Assembly (NCBI RefSeq): GCF_021390245.1
Contig: NZ_JAJUXH010000005.1
Span: forward strand, 363,040 to 427,039
Length of the DNA: 64,000 bases
Source of the DNA: Dyadobacter sp. CY323
Lineage (GTDB): Bacteria; Bacteroidota; Bacteroidia; Cytophagales; Spirosomataceae
Direction of reading: 5' to 3'
Under the pieces are notes generated by a model, which searched no databases, was not told the origin of the DNA, and worked only from the letters and a program-made list of their open reading frames with translations. A program made the position numbers and the translations under genes. This document shows positions 54,810 through 63,381 of this stretch, piece by piece. How positions within the stretch are numbered: position 1 is the first letter of the stretch; each line of letters opens with the position of its first letter.

Positions 54810-55532
54810 TCAGGCTAAAAGACTAGCCGCAGCTTCGTCCACAAACCAATGCAGCTGACCTTTTTCTGGATTAATGATCTGAGATGGATAAACATCCAGG
54901 TTCTGCTCACCTTTCAGCACATGTTTCAGTGTTTCAGCTTTCCCGATACCTGTTGCCAGAAAAGCCACACACGCCGCCTGATTTACAACCGGCGCCGTCA
55001 AGGTGATTCGGTACATATCCTGCGCGGGCAGAAAGAATGAAGTTGCCCACACATCTTTTTCATGAATGACATCGGTTCCCGGAAATAGCGATAACGTATG
55101 TCCATCATCCCCCATTCCCAACAGCACAAAATCAAATGTGGTCTCAGAGCCCGAAAAGTATTGTTTCAAAACGGATTCATATTCCAGTGCAGATTCCGCA
55201 GGCGGAATATCAGTACGCATTACATGTATGTTTTCGGGTTTTGCAGGTACTTTATCCAGCAATTCCTCAAAACACATTTTCGCATTATTTCGTGAATCTT
55301 CGAATGGTACCGCACGTTCATCCCCCCAGAAAAAATGAATTTTTCCCCACGGAATGGACTGTTTATATGGCGATTCCGCCAACAAAGCATAAAGCAGCTT
55401 CGGCGTACCTCCACCTGACAAAACAAATGTAAAACGCTCCTGCTTCGACAAAACTTCCTGAATGTAATCAGCCAGCCAGGAAGCCAGCTTTGTACTAAGC
55501 TGACTTGCGTCCTTTTCAATATGCAATTCCAT
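54810..55532 (-). CDS. pgl: 6-phosphogluconolactonase
   Basis: 240 residues, second step of the oxidative pentose phosphate pathway. Motifs: FTFVLSGGGTPKLLYALLAE, WGKIHFFWGDERAVPFEDSR and FDFVLLGMGDDGHTLSLFPG with the catalytic His. It starts 3 nt after the zwf stop and is the last gene of the operon. Confidence 0.95.
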   Translation of the reverse strand: MELHIEKDASQLSTKLASWLADYIQEVLSKQERFTFVLSGGGTPKLLYALLAESPYKQSIPWGKIHFFWGDERAVPFEDSRNNAKMCFEELLDKVPAKPENIHVMRTDIPPAESALEYESVLKQYFSGSETTFDFVLLGMGDDGHTLSLFPGTDVIHEKDVWATSFFLPAQDMYRITLTAPVVNQAACVAFLATGIGKAETLKHVLKGEQNLDVYPSQIINPEKGQLHWFVDEAAASLLA

Positions 55533-55535
55533 AGA

Positions 55536-57044
55536 TCAGGGAACGGGTGGTAAATTAATCCAGGTATGACCATCACGGGCGATTAATGCATCGGCATCGT
55601 CGGGCCCCCACGAATCCGGCGCGTAGTTCGGAAAATCCTGCGGCGTCCGGCCTTCCCAAGTTTCGAGGATCGGCATGATCACCTTCCAGGCAGCATCCAC
55701 CTGATCATTACGCATGAAAAGTGTTGCGTCTCCCTCCATTACATCCAGCAACAAAGTTTCATACGCCTCGGGTGCATGCTCACCGGCTACCTCATCGTAG
55801 TCAAATGTCATATCTACCGGATCGAGCGTCATGGTCTGTCCGGGACGTTTCGCCTGGAAACGGATGCTGATATCCATATTCGGTTGAATACTGATCGTCA
55901 ACCGGTTAGAACGCCAAGACTCGGCGGATTCAGCCGGAAATGCATAATGCGGTGCTGGTTTGAACTGCAGAGTAATGTGAGTAGCTTTTTGATTGAGATA
56001 TTTTCCAGTCCTCACGTAGATCGGAACTCCCTGCCAGCGCCAGTTATCGATATAAAACTTAACCGCAGCAAACGTATCGATATTGGATTGCGGGTTAACA
56101 CCTTCTTCCTGGCGATATCCAACTACTTTATCACCCTTTTTCCAGCCGCCCGAATATTGACCGCGTACTGCAAAATCGTGTACCTGTTCTTTCGAAATAC
56201 GACGGATCGCATTCAAAACATCCACTTTCTTGTTACGGATTTCATTTGCATCAAATGAAACCGGCGGCTCCATGGCAATCATGCAAAGGATTTGCAGAAT
56301 GTGGTTTTGTACCATATCCCGCAATGCACCCGCATGCTCAAAGTAACCTCCCCGACCTTCCAAACCCACACTTTCGGCAGCTGTGATCTGAATGTGGTCA
56401 ATGTAATTCCGATTCCAGAGTGGCTCAAATAATGCATTAGCAAAACGCAATGCAAGAATATTCTGAACGGTTTCTTTACCCAAATAATGGTCGATTCGGA
56501 AAATTTGCTCCTCGGCAAACATGCCTGAAAGCAATTCATTCAATTCGTGCGCACTTTCCAGATCATGACCAAATGGTTTTTCAACCACGATTCTGGTTGT
56601 ACTTTTATCATGACAAATCTGAAGAGCCCCCAATTTCTGCGCGATCGACGGCACCAGTTGTGGCGCTACTGCGAGGTAAAAGATCACATTCGGATGAACG
56701 CCCCACTCTTCTTCCTTTTTGGTGACAAGATCGGTGATCTTATGATAAGCTGCCGCATCATCGCCATCCATTTGCAGATACAAAACGTGCTGACTAAACT
56801 CTGTCCAATGCCCGTTCTGTTTGCCTTTTCTTCTCGAAAACTTAGTCACACCATCAAGCAAATGCTCGTGATATGCCTCATCCGTGTACGGACTTCTGCC
56901 GATACCTGCGATCGCGAATTGCTCCGGCATCCAGTTATCAAGAAATAAATTATAAAGAGCAGGAGTTAACTTTCTGTAATTCAGGTCACCGCTGCCTCCG
57001 AAGATAAAAAGAACCGTGGCAGGTGGGCGTTTAGTATTTTGCAT
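55536..57044 (-). CDS. zwf: Glucose-6-phosphate 1-dehydrogenase
   Basis: 502 residues, first step of the pathway, making NADPH. Motifs: TVLFIFGGSGDLNYRKLTPA (cofactor site), IVVEKPFGHDLESAHELNEL, the active-site RIDHYLGKETVQNILALRFA and MVQNHILQILCMIAMEPPVS. In the cofactor motif Gly-Gly-Ser-Gly-Asp-Leu is kept, with Asn-Tyr in place of the usual Ala-Lys. It lies 11 nt after gnd and 3 nt before pgl. Confidence 0.96.
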   Translation of the reverse strand: MQNTKRPPATVLFIFGGSGDLNYRKLTPALYNLFLDNWMPEQFAIAGIGRSPYTDEAYHEHLLDGVTKFSRRKGKQNGHWTEFSQHVLYLQMDGDDAAAYHKITDLVTKKEEEWGVHPNVIFYLAVAPQLVPSIAQKLGALQICHDKSTTRIVVEKPFGHDLESAHELNELLSGMFAEEQIFRIDHYLGKETVQNILALRFANALFEPLWNRNYIDHIQITAAESVGLEGRGGYFEHAGALRDMVQNHILQILCMIAMEPPVSFDANEIRNKKVDVLNAIRRISKEQVHDFAVRGQYSGGWKKGDKVVGYRQEEGVNPQSNIDTFAAVKFYIDNWRWQGVPIYVRTGKYLNQKATHITLQFKPAPHYAFPAESAESWRSNRLTISIQPNMDISIRFQAKRPGQTMTLDPVDMTFDYDEVAGEHAPEAYETLLLDVMEGDATLFMRNDQVDAAWKVIMPILETWEGRTPQDFPNYAPDSWGPDDADALIARDGHTWINLPPVP

Positions 57045-57055
57045 AATTCACTTAG

Positions 57056-58471
57056 TTATTGTTGACCCCATTCCGTATGAAAGGTACCGGGGGTATCGAT
57101 ACGTTGATAAGTATGCGCGCCGAAATAGTCGCGTTGCGCCTGGATCAGGTTTGTCGGCATGCTGGCCGATTTGTAGGCGTCGAAGTATGCCAGCGAAGAC
57201 ATCAGACCAGCGATCGGAATGCCCGATTTAGCTGCGAATGCGATCAAAGAACGAGTCTTATCTTCCGCTGATTTAACGAGTGAAGCTACTTCTTGGTTCA
57301 GCAAGATGTTGGATAATTCCGGGTTCTGGCGATACGCTGTCGTAAATGTTTCCAACAACGAAGAACGGATGATACAGCCTCCACGCCATACACTCACCAC
57401 TTCCGGCAGCGGAATATCCATATTCAGGTCTTTTGATGCTTGAAATAACATAGCGAGACCTTGCGCATAACTCAGAATGGTTGCAAAATACAATGCATCA
57501 TAAACCAGCGCGATCAACTCCTCGGAAGGAAGGGATTCATTTCCAGCTGGTTCGCCATATATTTCAGCAGCCTGCACGCGCTCATCTTTATATCCTGACA
57601 ACGTGCGCATAGCGACGGCAGTATCAATTACCGGCACTGCAACGGGCAGTTCCATCGAATCCTGCGACGTCCATTTACCGGTACCTTTCGAACCTGCTTT
57701 ATCTGAAATTACGTCTACCAGGTCGCCAGTGCCTTTGTCGTCTTTTTGGAGGAATATCTCCGCCGTGATCTCGACAAGAAAGGATTGCAGTTTTTCATTA
57801 TTCCATTTGGCGAAAACTTCATGCATTTGCTGATTGTTCAGCCCCCCGTGTTTCAGTATTGCATACGATTCGCTGATCAGCTGCATAATCGCATATTCGA
57901 TGCCATTATGCACCATTTTTACATAATGGCCCGCACCTTCTTTCCCCAGATAGGCTACGCAAGGTTCGTCGCCCACTTTCGCGGCAATGGCTTCCAGCAT
58001 TGGCTGCACGTGCCCATATGCGATCTGGTCGCCACCGGGCATGATACTCGGACCGGTACGCGCGCCTTTTTCACCTCCTGAAACACCAATTCCCATAAAG
58101 TGTATATTCTTCTCACGTAGGGCTTTTACACGACGAAGCGTATCGGTGTAATGCGAATTTCCACCGTCGATGATCACGTCACCTTCTTCCAGAAGAGGTA
58201 GTAATGAAGTAATTACATCGTCTACCGGCTGGCCGGCTGGTACCAGCATCATTACTTTCCGAGGACGTTGCAAAAGCTGGATCATTTGCGAAAGCTCGCC
58301 AACACCTTTAACAGTGGTTCCCGGAGTGGCCGAACTCTCCAAAGCTGCATTTTTGGTCGCATCCTTATCGAAACCGATTACTGCGAAACCATGATCGGCC
58401 ATATTGAGCAACAGGTTGCGACCCATTACCCCGAGACCAATCATTCCAAATTCGAATATGCTGTCTGACAT
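57056..58471 (-). CDS. gnd: 6-phosphogluconate dehydrogenase, decarboxylating
   Basis: 471 residues, third step of the pathway, giving ribulose 5-phosphate and NADPH. Motifs: FGMIGLGVMGRNLLLNMADH, DVIIDGGNSHYTDTLRRVKA, GVSGGEKGARTGPSIMPGGD, the catalytic Lys/His region GAGHYVKMVHNGIEYAIMQL and GTGKWTSQDSMELPVAVPVI. The C-terminal tail ends FHTEWGQQ. It leads the gnd-zwf-pgl operon. Confidence 0.97.
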   Translation of the reverse strand: MSDSIFEFGMIGLGVMGRNLLLNMADHGFAVIGFDKDATKNAALESSATPGTTVKGVGELSQMIQLLQRPRKVMMLVPAGQPVDDVITSLLPLLEEGDVIIDGGNSHYTDTLRRVKALREKNIHFMGIGVSGGEKGARTGPSIMPGGDQIAYGHVQPMLEAIAAKVGDEPCVAYLGKEGAGHYVKMVHNGIEYAIMQLISESYAILKHGGLNNQQMHEVFAKWNNEKLQSFLVEITAEIFLQKDDKGTGDLVDVISDKAGSKGTGKWTSQDSMELPVAVPVIDTAVAMRTLSGYKDERVQAAEIYGEPAGNESLPSEELIALVYDALYFATILSYAQGLAMLFQASKDLNMDIPLPEVVSVWRGGCIIRSSLLETFTTAYRQNPELSNILLNQEVASLVKSAEDKTRSLIAFAAKSGIPIAGLMSSLAYFDAYKSASMPTNLIQAQRDYFGAHTYQRIDTPGTFHTEWGQQ

Positions 58472-58659
58472 AATAATTCTACTTCTTGATTTAACACATG
58501 CAATATTAGGGTTTTTACAAAAGCAATGTATGTCAAAATGAAGGTTTCCCCAGTACCTGTACGTTTTTGACGTGATTATCCAGGACAGTCATGTACCTGA
58601 TCAACCTAAAATTAATTGTGTCTTATCCCGTAGTTGCTTGAAATGTCGCGGCCGGGAAC

Positions 58660-58686
58660 AAATTTGTTTGAAAACCAAACAAATTT
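58660..58686. repeat. 11-bp inverted repeat after the small-gene pair
   Basis: AAATTTGTTTG (58660-58670) and CAAACAAATTT (58676-58686) pair perfectly around AAAAC. On the minus strand it follows the 68-codon gene, without a U-run directly behind, so it may be a weak terminator or an operator. Confidence 0.5.
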
Positions 58687-58698
58687 CAAACAAAAAAA

Positions 58699-58905
58699 TT
58701 ACTTTTTGTAGGTCACAAGCAACTTAACTTCAAATCCATAGCGTTCCAGGATAGCTGCCATTTTTTTTGGCGAAATACCCAGTTTGTGCGTATAGTTTCT
58801 CCAAGCATTTGTTAACTCTCCTTTTTTTTCTTCGGCAGGTAAATTTTTATATACGTTGTCAAGAAACCATCCAAAGGCCTCTTCTATCGTAGTGAACGTC
58901 TTCAT
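58699..58905 (-). CDS. small hypothetical protein, 68 aa
   Basis: A compact protein (TFTTIEEAFGWFLDNVYKNL, NYTHKLGISPKKMAAILERY) that looks helical, with a basic C-terminus. The pattern SPKKMAAILERYGFEV could be a helix-turn-helix-like element, but no DNA-binding claim is made. Its ATG follows the stop of a 59-codon membrane gene without any gap (TAAATG), so the two are coupled. Confidence 0.7.
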   Translation of the reverse strand: MKTFTTIEEAFGWFLDNVYKNLPAEEKKGELTNAWRNYTHKLGISPKKMAAILERYGFEVKLLVTYKK

Positions 58906-59085
58906 TTACTTAGCCTTTCTGAATTTACCACCCTTCCAGGATTTTTTGCTCAAAAACAGAAGTCCCAGCAATTCGCCAACCGGGGAAACGATCGCCGCCA
59001 TGATGGCTAATACAGAAGCAAACAGGATCAGAAAACCCTTTGCGACAGTTTTGGAGTTATTGGTAAGTTCTTGATCTTGGTCCAT
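58906..59085 (-). CDS. 59-residue membrane protein
   Basis: ATG at 59085, TAA at 58906-58908. One long hydrophobic stretch, GFLILFASVLAIMAAIVSPV then GELLGLLFL, is flanked by a polar N-terminus (DQDQELTNNSKTVAK) and a basic tail (SKKSWKGGKFRKAK). It forms one or two TM helices. The stop abuts the ATG of the 68-codon gene. The family is unknown. Confidence 0.65.
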   Translation of the reverse strand: MDQDQELTNNSKTVAKGFLILFASVLAIMAAIVSPVGELLGLLFLSKKSWKGGKFRKAK

Positions 59086-59108
59086 TTTGTACAGTTTAAA
59101 TTAATCCT

Positions 59109-59573
59109 TCAATTCTTTCTCACCGAATCATTGACACCGACCTTGTGATATAAGCTCATGTAAACTGACTCAATATAGTAAACAACCTCCTGTAAACGAT
59201 GATAAGCTTTCCGAAAATCATCAATTTCGGCAACAATAAACCCGTGTCTCACCAAAATTTCATAGTCATTCGCCAGCAGTTCCGAATTTTTACACAAATG
59301 GCGGCAGTAGCCAATCATATCTTGAATGGTCTGTAAAGTCTGTTCGTCGGGATGCTGCAATGTGCGGGTAAGTCCGCGCATTCGTTTGCAAATATGCTTG
59401 GTAACCCGTGTGGAATGCATAAACCACAATCGGATATGATTAATATGATCACTGTTTTCCTCCGATCGGATTTCCACCAAGTTCATCAGCATTTTTTCAA
59501 AAGCCTCAGGTTTGGCATTTTCGGACGAAACTCTATATTTAATTTCTCTAAGGTTTTTGATTCGTTCAGGCAT
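59109..59573 (-). CDS. helical hypothetical protein, 154 aa
   Basis: Start taken at ATG 59573 (PERIKNLREIKYRVSSENAK); an upstream ATG at 59645 adds a poor-looking 24 residues. The protein is all-helical, rich in His, Arg and Cys (HTRVTKHICKRMRG-like region, IGYCRHLCKNSELLANDYEI). No domain was recognised. Confidence 0.65.
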   Translation of the reverse strand: MPERIKNLREIKYRVSSENAKPEAFEKMLMNLVEIRSEENSDHINHIRLWFMHSTRVTKHICKRMRGLTRTLQHPDEQTLQTIQDMIGYCRHLCKNSELLANDYEILVRHGFIVAEIDDFRKAYHRLQEVVYYIESVYMSLYHKVGVNDSVRKN

Positions 59574-59730
59574 ATTGATGTTGAAAATAAGGTCGCTCGA
59601 AACGGCGTTTGTGAAAAATTTAAAAGTAGAAGAAGACCGGAGCATTAGGAAGTACTGCTACCCTGAGGCGGGATTAGTTATCCAACGGTATGATAGAATA
59701 GCTAAATGCCGTCCAAAATGGGTTAAAACA

Positions 59731-59761
59731 AAAAAGCCGTAACTGTTTCCAGTTACGGCTT
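59731..59761 (-). terminator. intrinsic terminator of tRNA-Ala
   Basis: AAGCCGTAACTG (59734-59745) and CAGTTACGGCTT (59750-59761) pair perfectly. On the minus strand T6 follows, about 10 nt after the tRNA. Confidence 0.95.
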
Positions 59762-59771
59762 AATACTAATG

Positions 59772-59845
<74 letters not shown>

Positions 59846-59954
59846 GTTTCTGATAAGATCCCCCTTTTGAGGAGTGCAAAGATGAAACGGAGAATTTTTA
59901 GATGCAAGCTAAGTCCTGATTTTATGTCTTGAAGTAAAATACTTCATTCCTTAA

Positions 59955-60131
59955 TCATCGTCGGCCTCCGCCAAATGCTTTAGACAGTGCCCATATCACA
60001 ACGGCGATTATTCCAACTACGAGAATCACGCCGGTCCAAACCCCGGTTTTGAAAATGCTACCAATTGCTTCACAACTTGTAAGTGTAAAAGTCAAAAGAA
60101 GAATAACCAGACAGTTAATAAATGCTCTCAT
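59955..60131 (-). CDS. 58-residue lipoprotein with TM helix
   Basis: ATG at 60131, TGA at 59955-59957. The lipoprotein signal FINCLVILLLTFTLTSC is followed by EAIGSIFKTG and a TM helix (WTGVILVVGIIAVVIWALSK), then KAFGGGRR. It resembles the small membrane lipoproteins found widely in Bacteroidetes, whose function is unknown. It is monocistronic. Confidence 0.7.
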   Translation of the reverse strand: MRAFINCLVILLLTFTLTSCEAIGSIFKTGVWTGVILVVGIIAVVIWALSKAFGGGRR

Positions 60132-60201
60132 TGGAAGGAAAATTTAGGTTGAAAAATCTAAGTCCAGCACTTAAAAAATCATTCCAACGTTCCCCGGAGC
60201 T

Positions 60202-60729
60202 TTAAACCTGAAAAATATCAAACGGGATGAGCTTTTGACTATCATTAACCAAAAGCTTTTCGAAAAGCTGCACCGTCGCTGCAGCATCGCCATGCGCACG
60301 GTGTCGATTTTCAATGCATATCTCCAGACTCTGGCAAAGGTTTCCAAGACTGTATGATTTCAGCCCGGGGAATATCTTGCGGCTCAACTGAACGGTGCAA
60401 AGTAAATCCCGTTGAAAAAACTCGTCCATTGCACCAAATTCGCGTTTTATGAAACCGTAATCGAACTTGGCATTATGGGCGACGAACCAGGCATCTTTCG
60501 TCAAATTCCGAACGTGATCCTGGACATCGTAAAAAGTGGGAGAATCTTTTACCATCGCATTATCAATTCCCGTGAGGCGGGTAATGAACGGTGGTATGTA
60601 TATTTCCGGATTGACCAGTGAATGAAAAACGTCAACGATCCTGCATCCGTCGTGCCTGAAAACTGCTATTTCTGTAATACGCGCTCCACCTCCCCCACCT
60701 GTTGTTTCAATATCGACAATTGCGTACAT
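60202..60729 (-). CDS. DnaQ-like 3'-5' exonuclease
   Basis: 175 residues. DEDDh motifs: YAIVDIETTGGGGGARITEI (D, E), VAHNAKFDYGFIKREFG (D) and HRAHGDAAATVQLFEKLL (H...D). It belongs to the DNA polymerase III epsilon-like family. The gene ends at the exonuclease domain, without the GIY-YIG extension many Bacteroidetes homologues have. It could be a proofreading subunit or an independent nuclease. Confidence 0.9.
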   Translation of the reverse strand: MYAIVDIETTGGGGGARITEIAVFRHDGCRIVDVFHSLVNPEIYIPPFITRLTGIDNAMVKDSPTFYDVQDHVRNLTKDAWFVAHNAKFDYGFIKREFGAMDEFFQRDLLCTVQLSRKIFPGLKSYSLGNLCQSLEICIENRHRAHGDAAATVQLFEKLLVNDSQKLIPFDIFQV

Positions 60730-60777
60730 GCACCTCGGAATCTTCTGAATATATATTTTTTGATTTGCAAAAAAACA

Positions 60778-60806
60778 AAAAAATCCCCGCCTAAGCGAGG
60801 ATTTTA
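60778..60806 (-). terminator. intrinsic terminator of the PadR-TonB operon
   Basis: AAATCCCCGC and GCGAGGATTTT pair with one mismatch around CTAA; a T-run follows on the minus strand. Confidence 0.75.
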
Positions 60807-60842
60807 TTCAATAACAGGGAGGCATTTACACAATTCCGGGCA

Positions 60843-61865
60843 TTAATTGAGCTGGAACGAAATCGGCAACGTGAACCTTACCCGAACCGGTATACCAGCT
60901 TGTCGGCCGGGCATCCAGTTCTGCATCAGCTTCACTACACGAACCGCCTCTTCGTCACAGCCAAATCCTATTCCTTTCAATGCGGCCACGTTCTCCACTT
61001 TTCCATCAGAACCTACTGTAAACTGTACAAATACCCTACCTTGGATACCCGCTCTGGAAGCTTGCATTGGGTATTTGAGATTTTTTTGCAGAAATGCCGA
61101 CATTGCCTCCGCCCCGCCATTATACTGCGGCGCCTGCTCGACATTTAAAAATGTTTCTTCATTCTTGATTTCAACTTCAATCGGAGAAGATTTCGCACTA
61201 CCTACTCCTGCTGCAGGGGGAATGATAATCGTGATATCTTCTACACCATCCAGAGTTCGGGAATCCGGTTGCGCTTTTTCCAATTCTTCCAATGCTGGTG
61301 GGAGATTCTCCATCTCCACCTGATTATCGGGTAAAACTTCCGGCGTCAAAGATCGTATCGTTTTCGGGGCAGGAGCCGGTTCTTCCAACTTAACGAGAGG
61401 CTTGGTAATCATCTCACGTATATCAATGGGTTTTGCCTCTACGATGTACGCGATATCATCATCTTTTGGATCAGGGACCAGCCGTGCATACAGATTGGGA
61501 AACATTACAATCAAAATAAATAACGTCACGCCCATGATCACGGACCTTTGAATAGTCTGCCCGTAACTTTTCCTCAGATCATACGCTCCATAAAGTTTAT
61601 TCCGGCCCTCGAACACGATGTCATTAAATGAATTTTCCATGGCTAACAGATTTTTATGATCAACACTAAGATCCAGCAGGACTTTACCGTCAGCAGTTTC
61701 CATGATATTGTCATAGATCTGCTCAAACGGTTTACCGTCCCAAAGACGCTCTTCCGCTTCACAAGCCAAATGATCCAGGATTTCCGGAAACAACTCGGGA
61801 TCCAGCTTGCAGGAATGCAAATATTTTTTAATTAAATCAATCCGATCGTTTTGAAGGCGTTTCAT
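60843..61865 (-). CDS. TonB energy transducer with an N-terminal helical prefix domain
   Basis: 340 residues. The first 80 residues form a cytoplasmic helical domain (LIKKYLHSCKLDPELFPEIL, DHLACEAEERLWDGKPFEQI) like the prefix that precedes PadR-linked permeases in this group. One TM helix follows (SVIMGVTLFILIVMFPNLYA), then a Pro-rich periplasmic linker and the TonB C-terminal domain (AFLQKNLKYPMQASRAGIQG, RVFVQFTVGSDGKVENVAAL, NWMPGRQAGIPVRVRFTLPI). TonB transmits ion-motive force to outer-membrane receptors. It lies 36 nt after a PadR repressor gene. Confidence 0.9.
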   Translation of the reverse strand: MKRLQNDRIDLIKKYLHSCKLDPELFPEILDHLACEAEERLWDGKPFEQIYDNIMETADGKVLLDLSVDHKNLLAMENSFNDIVFEGRNKLYGAYDLRKSYGQTIQRSVIMGVTLFILIVMFPNLYARLVPDPKDDDIAYIVEAKPIDIREMITKPLVKLEEPAPAPKTIRSLTPEVLPDNQVEMENLPPALEELEKAQPDSRTLDGVEDITIIIPPAAGVGSAKSSPIEVEIKNEETFLNVEQAPQYNGGAEAMSAFLQKNLKYPMQASRAGIQGRVFVQFTVGSDGKVENVAALKGIGFGCDEEAVRVVKLMQNWMPGRQAGIPVRVRFTLPISFQLN

Positions 61866-61901
61866 AGTGTTTATCCGTTAGATATTTCCATGTAACCAGG
61901 T

Positions 61902-62255
61902 TTATTCAGTTGCCAGATTCTTGGGAGCCAGTAGTAACCTCACAGCATCTATAAAACGTTCAAGGTCATTGGTTTTAGTCTGTGCAGTTTCATTACCATA
62001 TGTGGTGAGCGAATAATATTTCCTCAGCCGTCCGTCCACTTCCACCGACTCGGTGATCAGCAGACCTTCCTGCTCCAATTTATGTAAGACCGGATACAAT
62101 GCGCCGAATGTAAGTGCAATGGCGCCGCCGGTTCTTTCCTTTACTTCTTGTGTTATTTCGTATCCATACATCCGGTCGTGTTCTGCCAATAAATTCAACA
62201 CAATCGTTTTTAATGTTCCCCTCACATATTCGTTACTTGTTGCGATATTATCCAT
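61902..62255 (-). CDS. PadR-family transcriptional regulator
   Basis: 117 residues. The winged helix is typical: TIVLNLLAEHDRMYGYEITQ, GAIALTFGALYPVLHKLEQE and GLLITESVEVDGRLRKYYSL. A short C-terminal dimerisation helix follows. PadR proteins repress the gene beside them, here tonB, and usually themselves. Two palindromes lie directly upstream. Confidence 0.93.
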   Translation of the reverse strand: MDNIATSNEYVRGTLKTIVLNLLAEHDRMYGYEITQEVKERTGGAIALTFGALYPVLHKLEQEGLLITESVEVDGRLRKYYSLTTYGNETAQTKTNDLERFIDAVRLLLAPKNLATE

Positions 62256-62266
62256 ATATTCAATTG

Positions 62267-62302
62267 TTTGTTGAACAAATATATATAAGTTTTTTATATA
62301 TA
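62267..62302 (-). promoter_or_regulatory. candidate PadR operators
   Basis: TTTGTTGAACAAA (62267-62279) is symmetric about its centre base. TATATATAA (62280-62288) and TTATATATA (62294-62302) form a perfect 9-bp repeat with a 5-nt spacer. Both lie 12-47 nt before the padR ATG, where repressor sites would be expected. Confidence 0.45.
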
Positions 62303-62340
62303 CAAATCCCGTCTAAAATTTGATGAAATTATTTTTTACC

Positions 62341-62811
62341 TCAGCTTTCGGCCAGCGGAATGGAACGATTGATACGCTCTTCCAGTGAAATAAATGTCTC
62401 CGTCCGCTGTATACCACTTACCTTTTGGATCTTATCATGAAGAATCTCACGAAGGTGCCCGGTATCTCTGCATACAATTTTCAAAAAAATACTGTAGATG
62501 CCGGTAGTATAATGAATATTTACCACCTCGGGAATCCCCTCTAATGCGGTTGCTACCTGTTCGTATAAAGAACTTTTATCAAGGTAAATACCTAGAAATG
62601 CACTGATATCCCATCCCAGCTTGGCCGGATCAATTACAAGCTGCGAACCCTTTACTATACCCATTTGTTCCAGCTTCTTCATTCTGACATGAACGGTTCC
62701 ACCAGAGACAAAAACTCGTTTTCCAATCTCCGTGTACGGTAACGCTGCATTCTCAATGAGGAGCGACAGAATGCGCAAATCAGTACTATCGATATCTGAA
62801 TATTTCTGCAT
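62341..62811 (-). CDS. Lrp/AsnC-family transcriptional regulator
   Basis: 156 residues. HTH: DSTDLRILSLLIENAALPYT, EIGKRVFVSGGTVHVRMKKL. The RAM effector domain follows (DISAFLGIYLDKSSLYEQVA, VVNIHYTTGIYSIFLKIVCR). Lrp-type proteins are octameric regulators that respond to amino acids. It is transcribed away from the tRNA-like RNA; its targets are unknown. Confidence 0.93.
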   Translation of the reverse strand: MQKYSDIDSTDLRILSLLIENAALPYTEIGKRVFVSGGTVHVRMKKLEQMGIVKGSQLVIDPAKLGWDISAFLGIYLDKSSLYEQVATALEGIPEVVNIHYTTGIYSIFLKIVCRDTGHLREILHDKIQKVSGIQRTETFISLEERINRSIPLAES

Positions 62812-62920
62812 TTTGGGTTAAAAGTTTGAATATTTCACAATATAACCATCCAAATTATGCAAAACTTGTAAATTTTGTCAATTTTAAATGAAAATATTTT
62901 ATATTTAAAATCAGAAGTTT

Positions 62921-62928
62921 TAGTTTTG
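62921..62928 (+). promoter_or_regulatory. -7 box before the tRNA-like RNA
   Basis: TAGTTTTG fits TAnnTTTG and is followed by CAGA. No -33 TTG is visible at the right distance. The transcript would start near 62934. Confidence 0.4.
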
Positions 62929-62986
62929 CAGAACCAAATGTTGAGAAATGTCGTTCAGACAGTCCCTGATAATTGGAAAATCACAT

Positions 62987-63147
62987 TGTAGGGTGATGAA
63001 ACTGGCAGCCATGCCCTCCTGTCTCGGGGGTGGTGAATAAGGGATAAACGCGGCATAATGCCGACTTACGTCGACTGGGGTGGACCACCAACAGTATTTG
63101 TACCGTAGCTAACCGCACCGTGGGTGGTTCGAATCCCCCTCCTACAG
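62987..63147 (+). ncRNA. tRNA-like RNA with a hugely expanded variable arm
   Basis: Acceptor TGTAGGG (62987-62993) pairs with TCCTACA (63140-63146), 7 bp with one G-T. TG follows, then a 3-bp D-stem ATG/CAT with loop AAACTGGCAGC, the form of class II tRNA-Leu/Ser. The anticodon stem CCCTC/GGGGG holds CTGTCTC, which puts GTC at the anticodon. The T-loop is TTCGAAT with GGTGG/CCCCC (one mismatch). Between the anticodon and T-arms lie about 90 nt, closed by GGTG/CACC and built of small hairpins: GGCA-TAA-TGCC, CGAC-TTAC-GTCG, GGTGG-A-CCACC and ACaGTA-TTTG-TACcGT. CCA is not encoded. It is about twice the length of a class II tRNA. No known class was recognised. Confidence 0.6.
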
Positions 63148-63222
63148 CAAAAAAAACTTGACAAGCGAATTTTTTCGTATTAGTTTTATTTGGTTTTTAG
63201 TTTGTTGATGAAGTGTAATTTG

Positions 63223-63256
63223 ACACGCGGGTTCATTTTGAAACCTGCGTGTTTTT
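63223..63256 (+). terminator. terminator after the tRNA-like RNA
   Basis: ACACGC (63223-63228) with GCGTGT (63247-63252), and an inner GGTT/AACC, form a bulged hairpin followed by T5. It would end a transcript of about 320 nt that contains the tRNA-like RNA. Confidence 0.75.
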
Positions 63257-63381
63257 CATTTTCAGACCAAACCGATATTGTCTCTCCTTCCTTTACCGCT
63301 ACTTTTTGATCCAAGTCAATTAAACTCTCGGCGCAGAGATGAATAATCGTTCAGAAATCCTGCTGTGTACGAAAATAAAGC

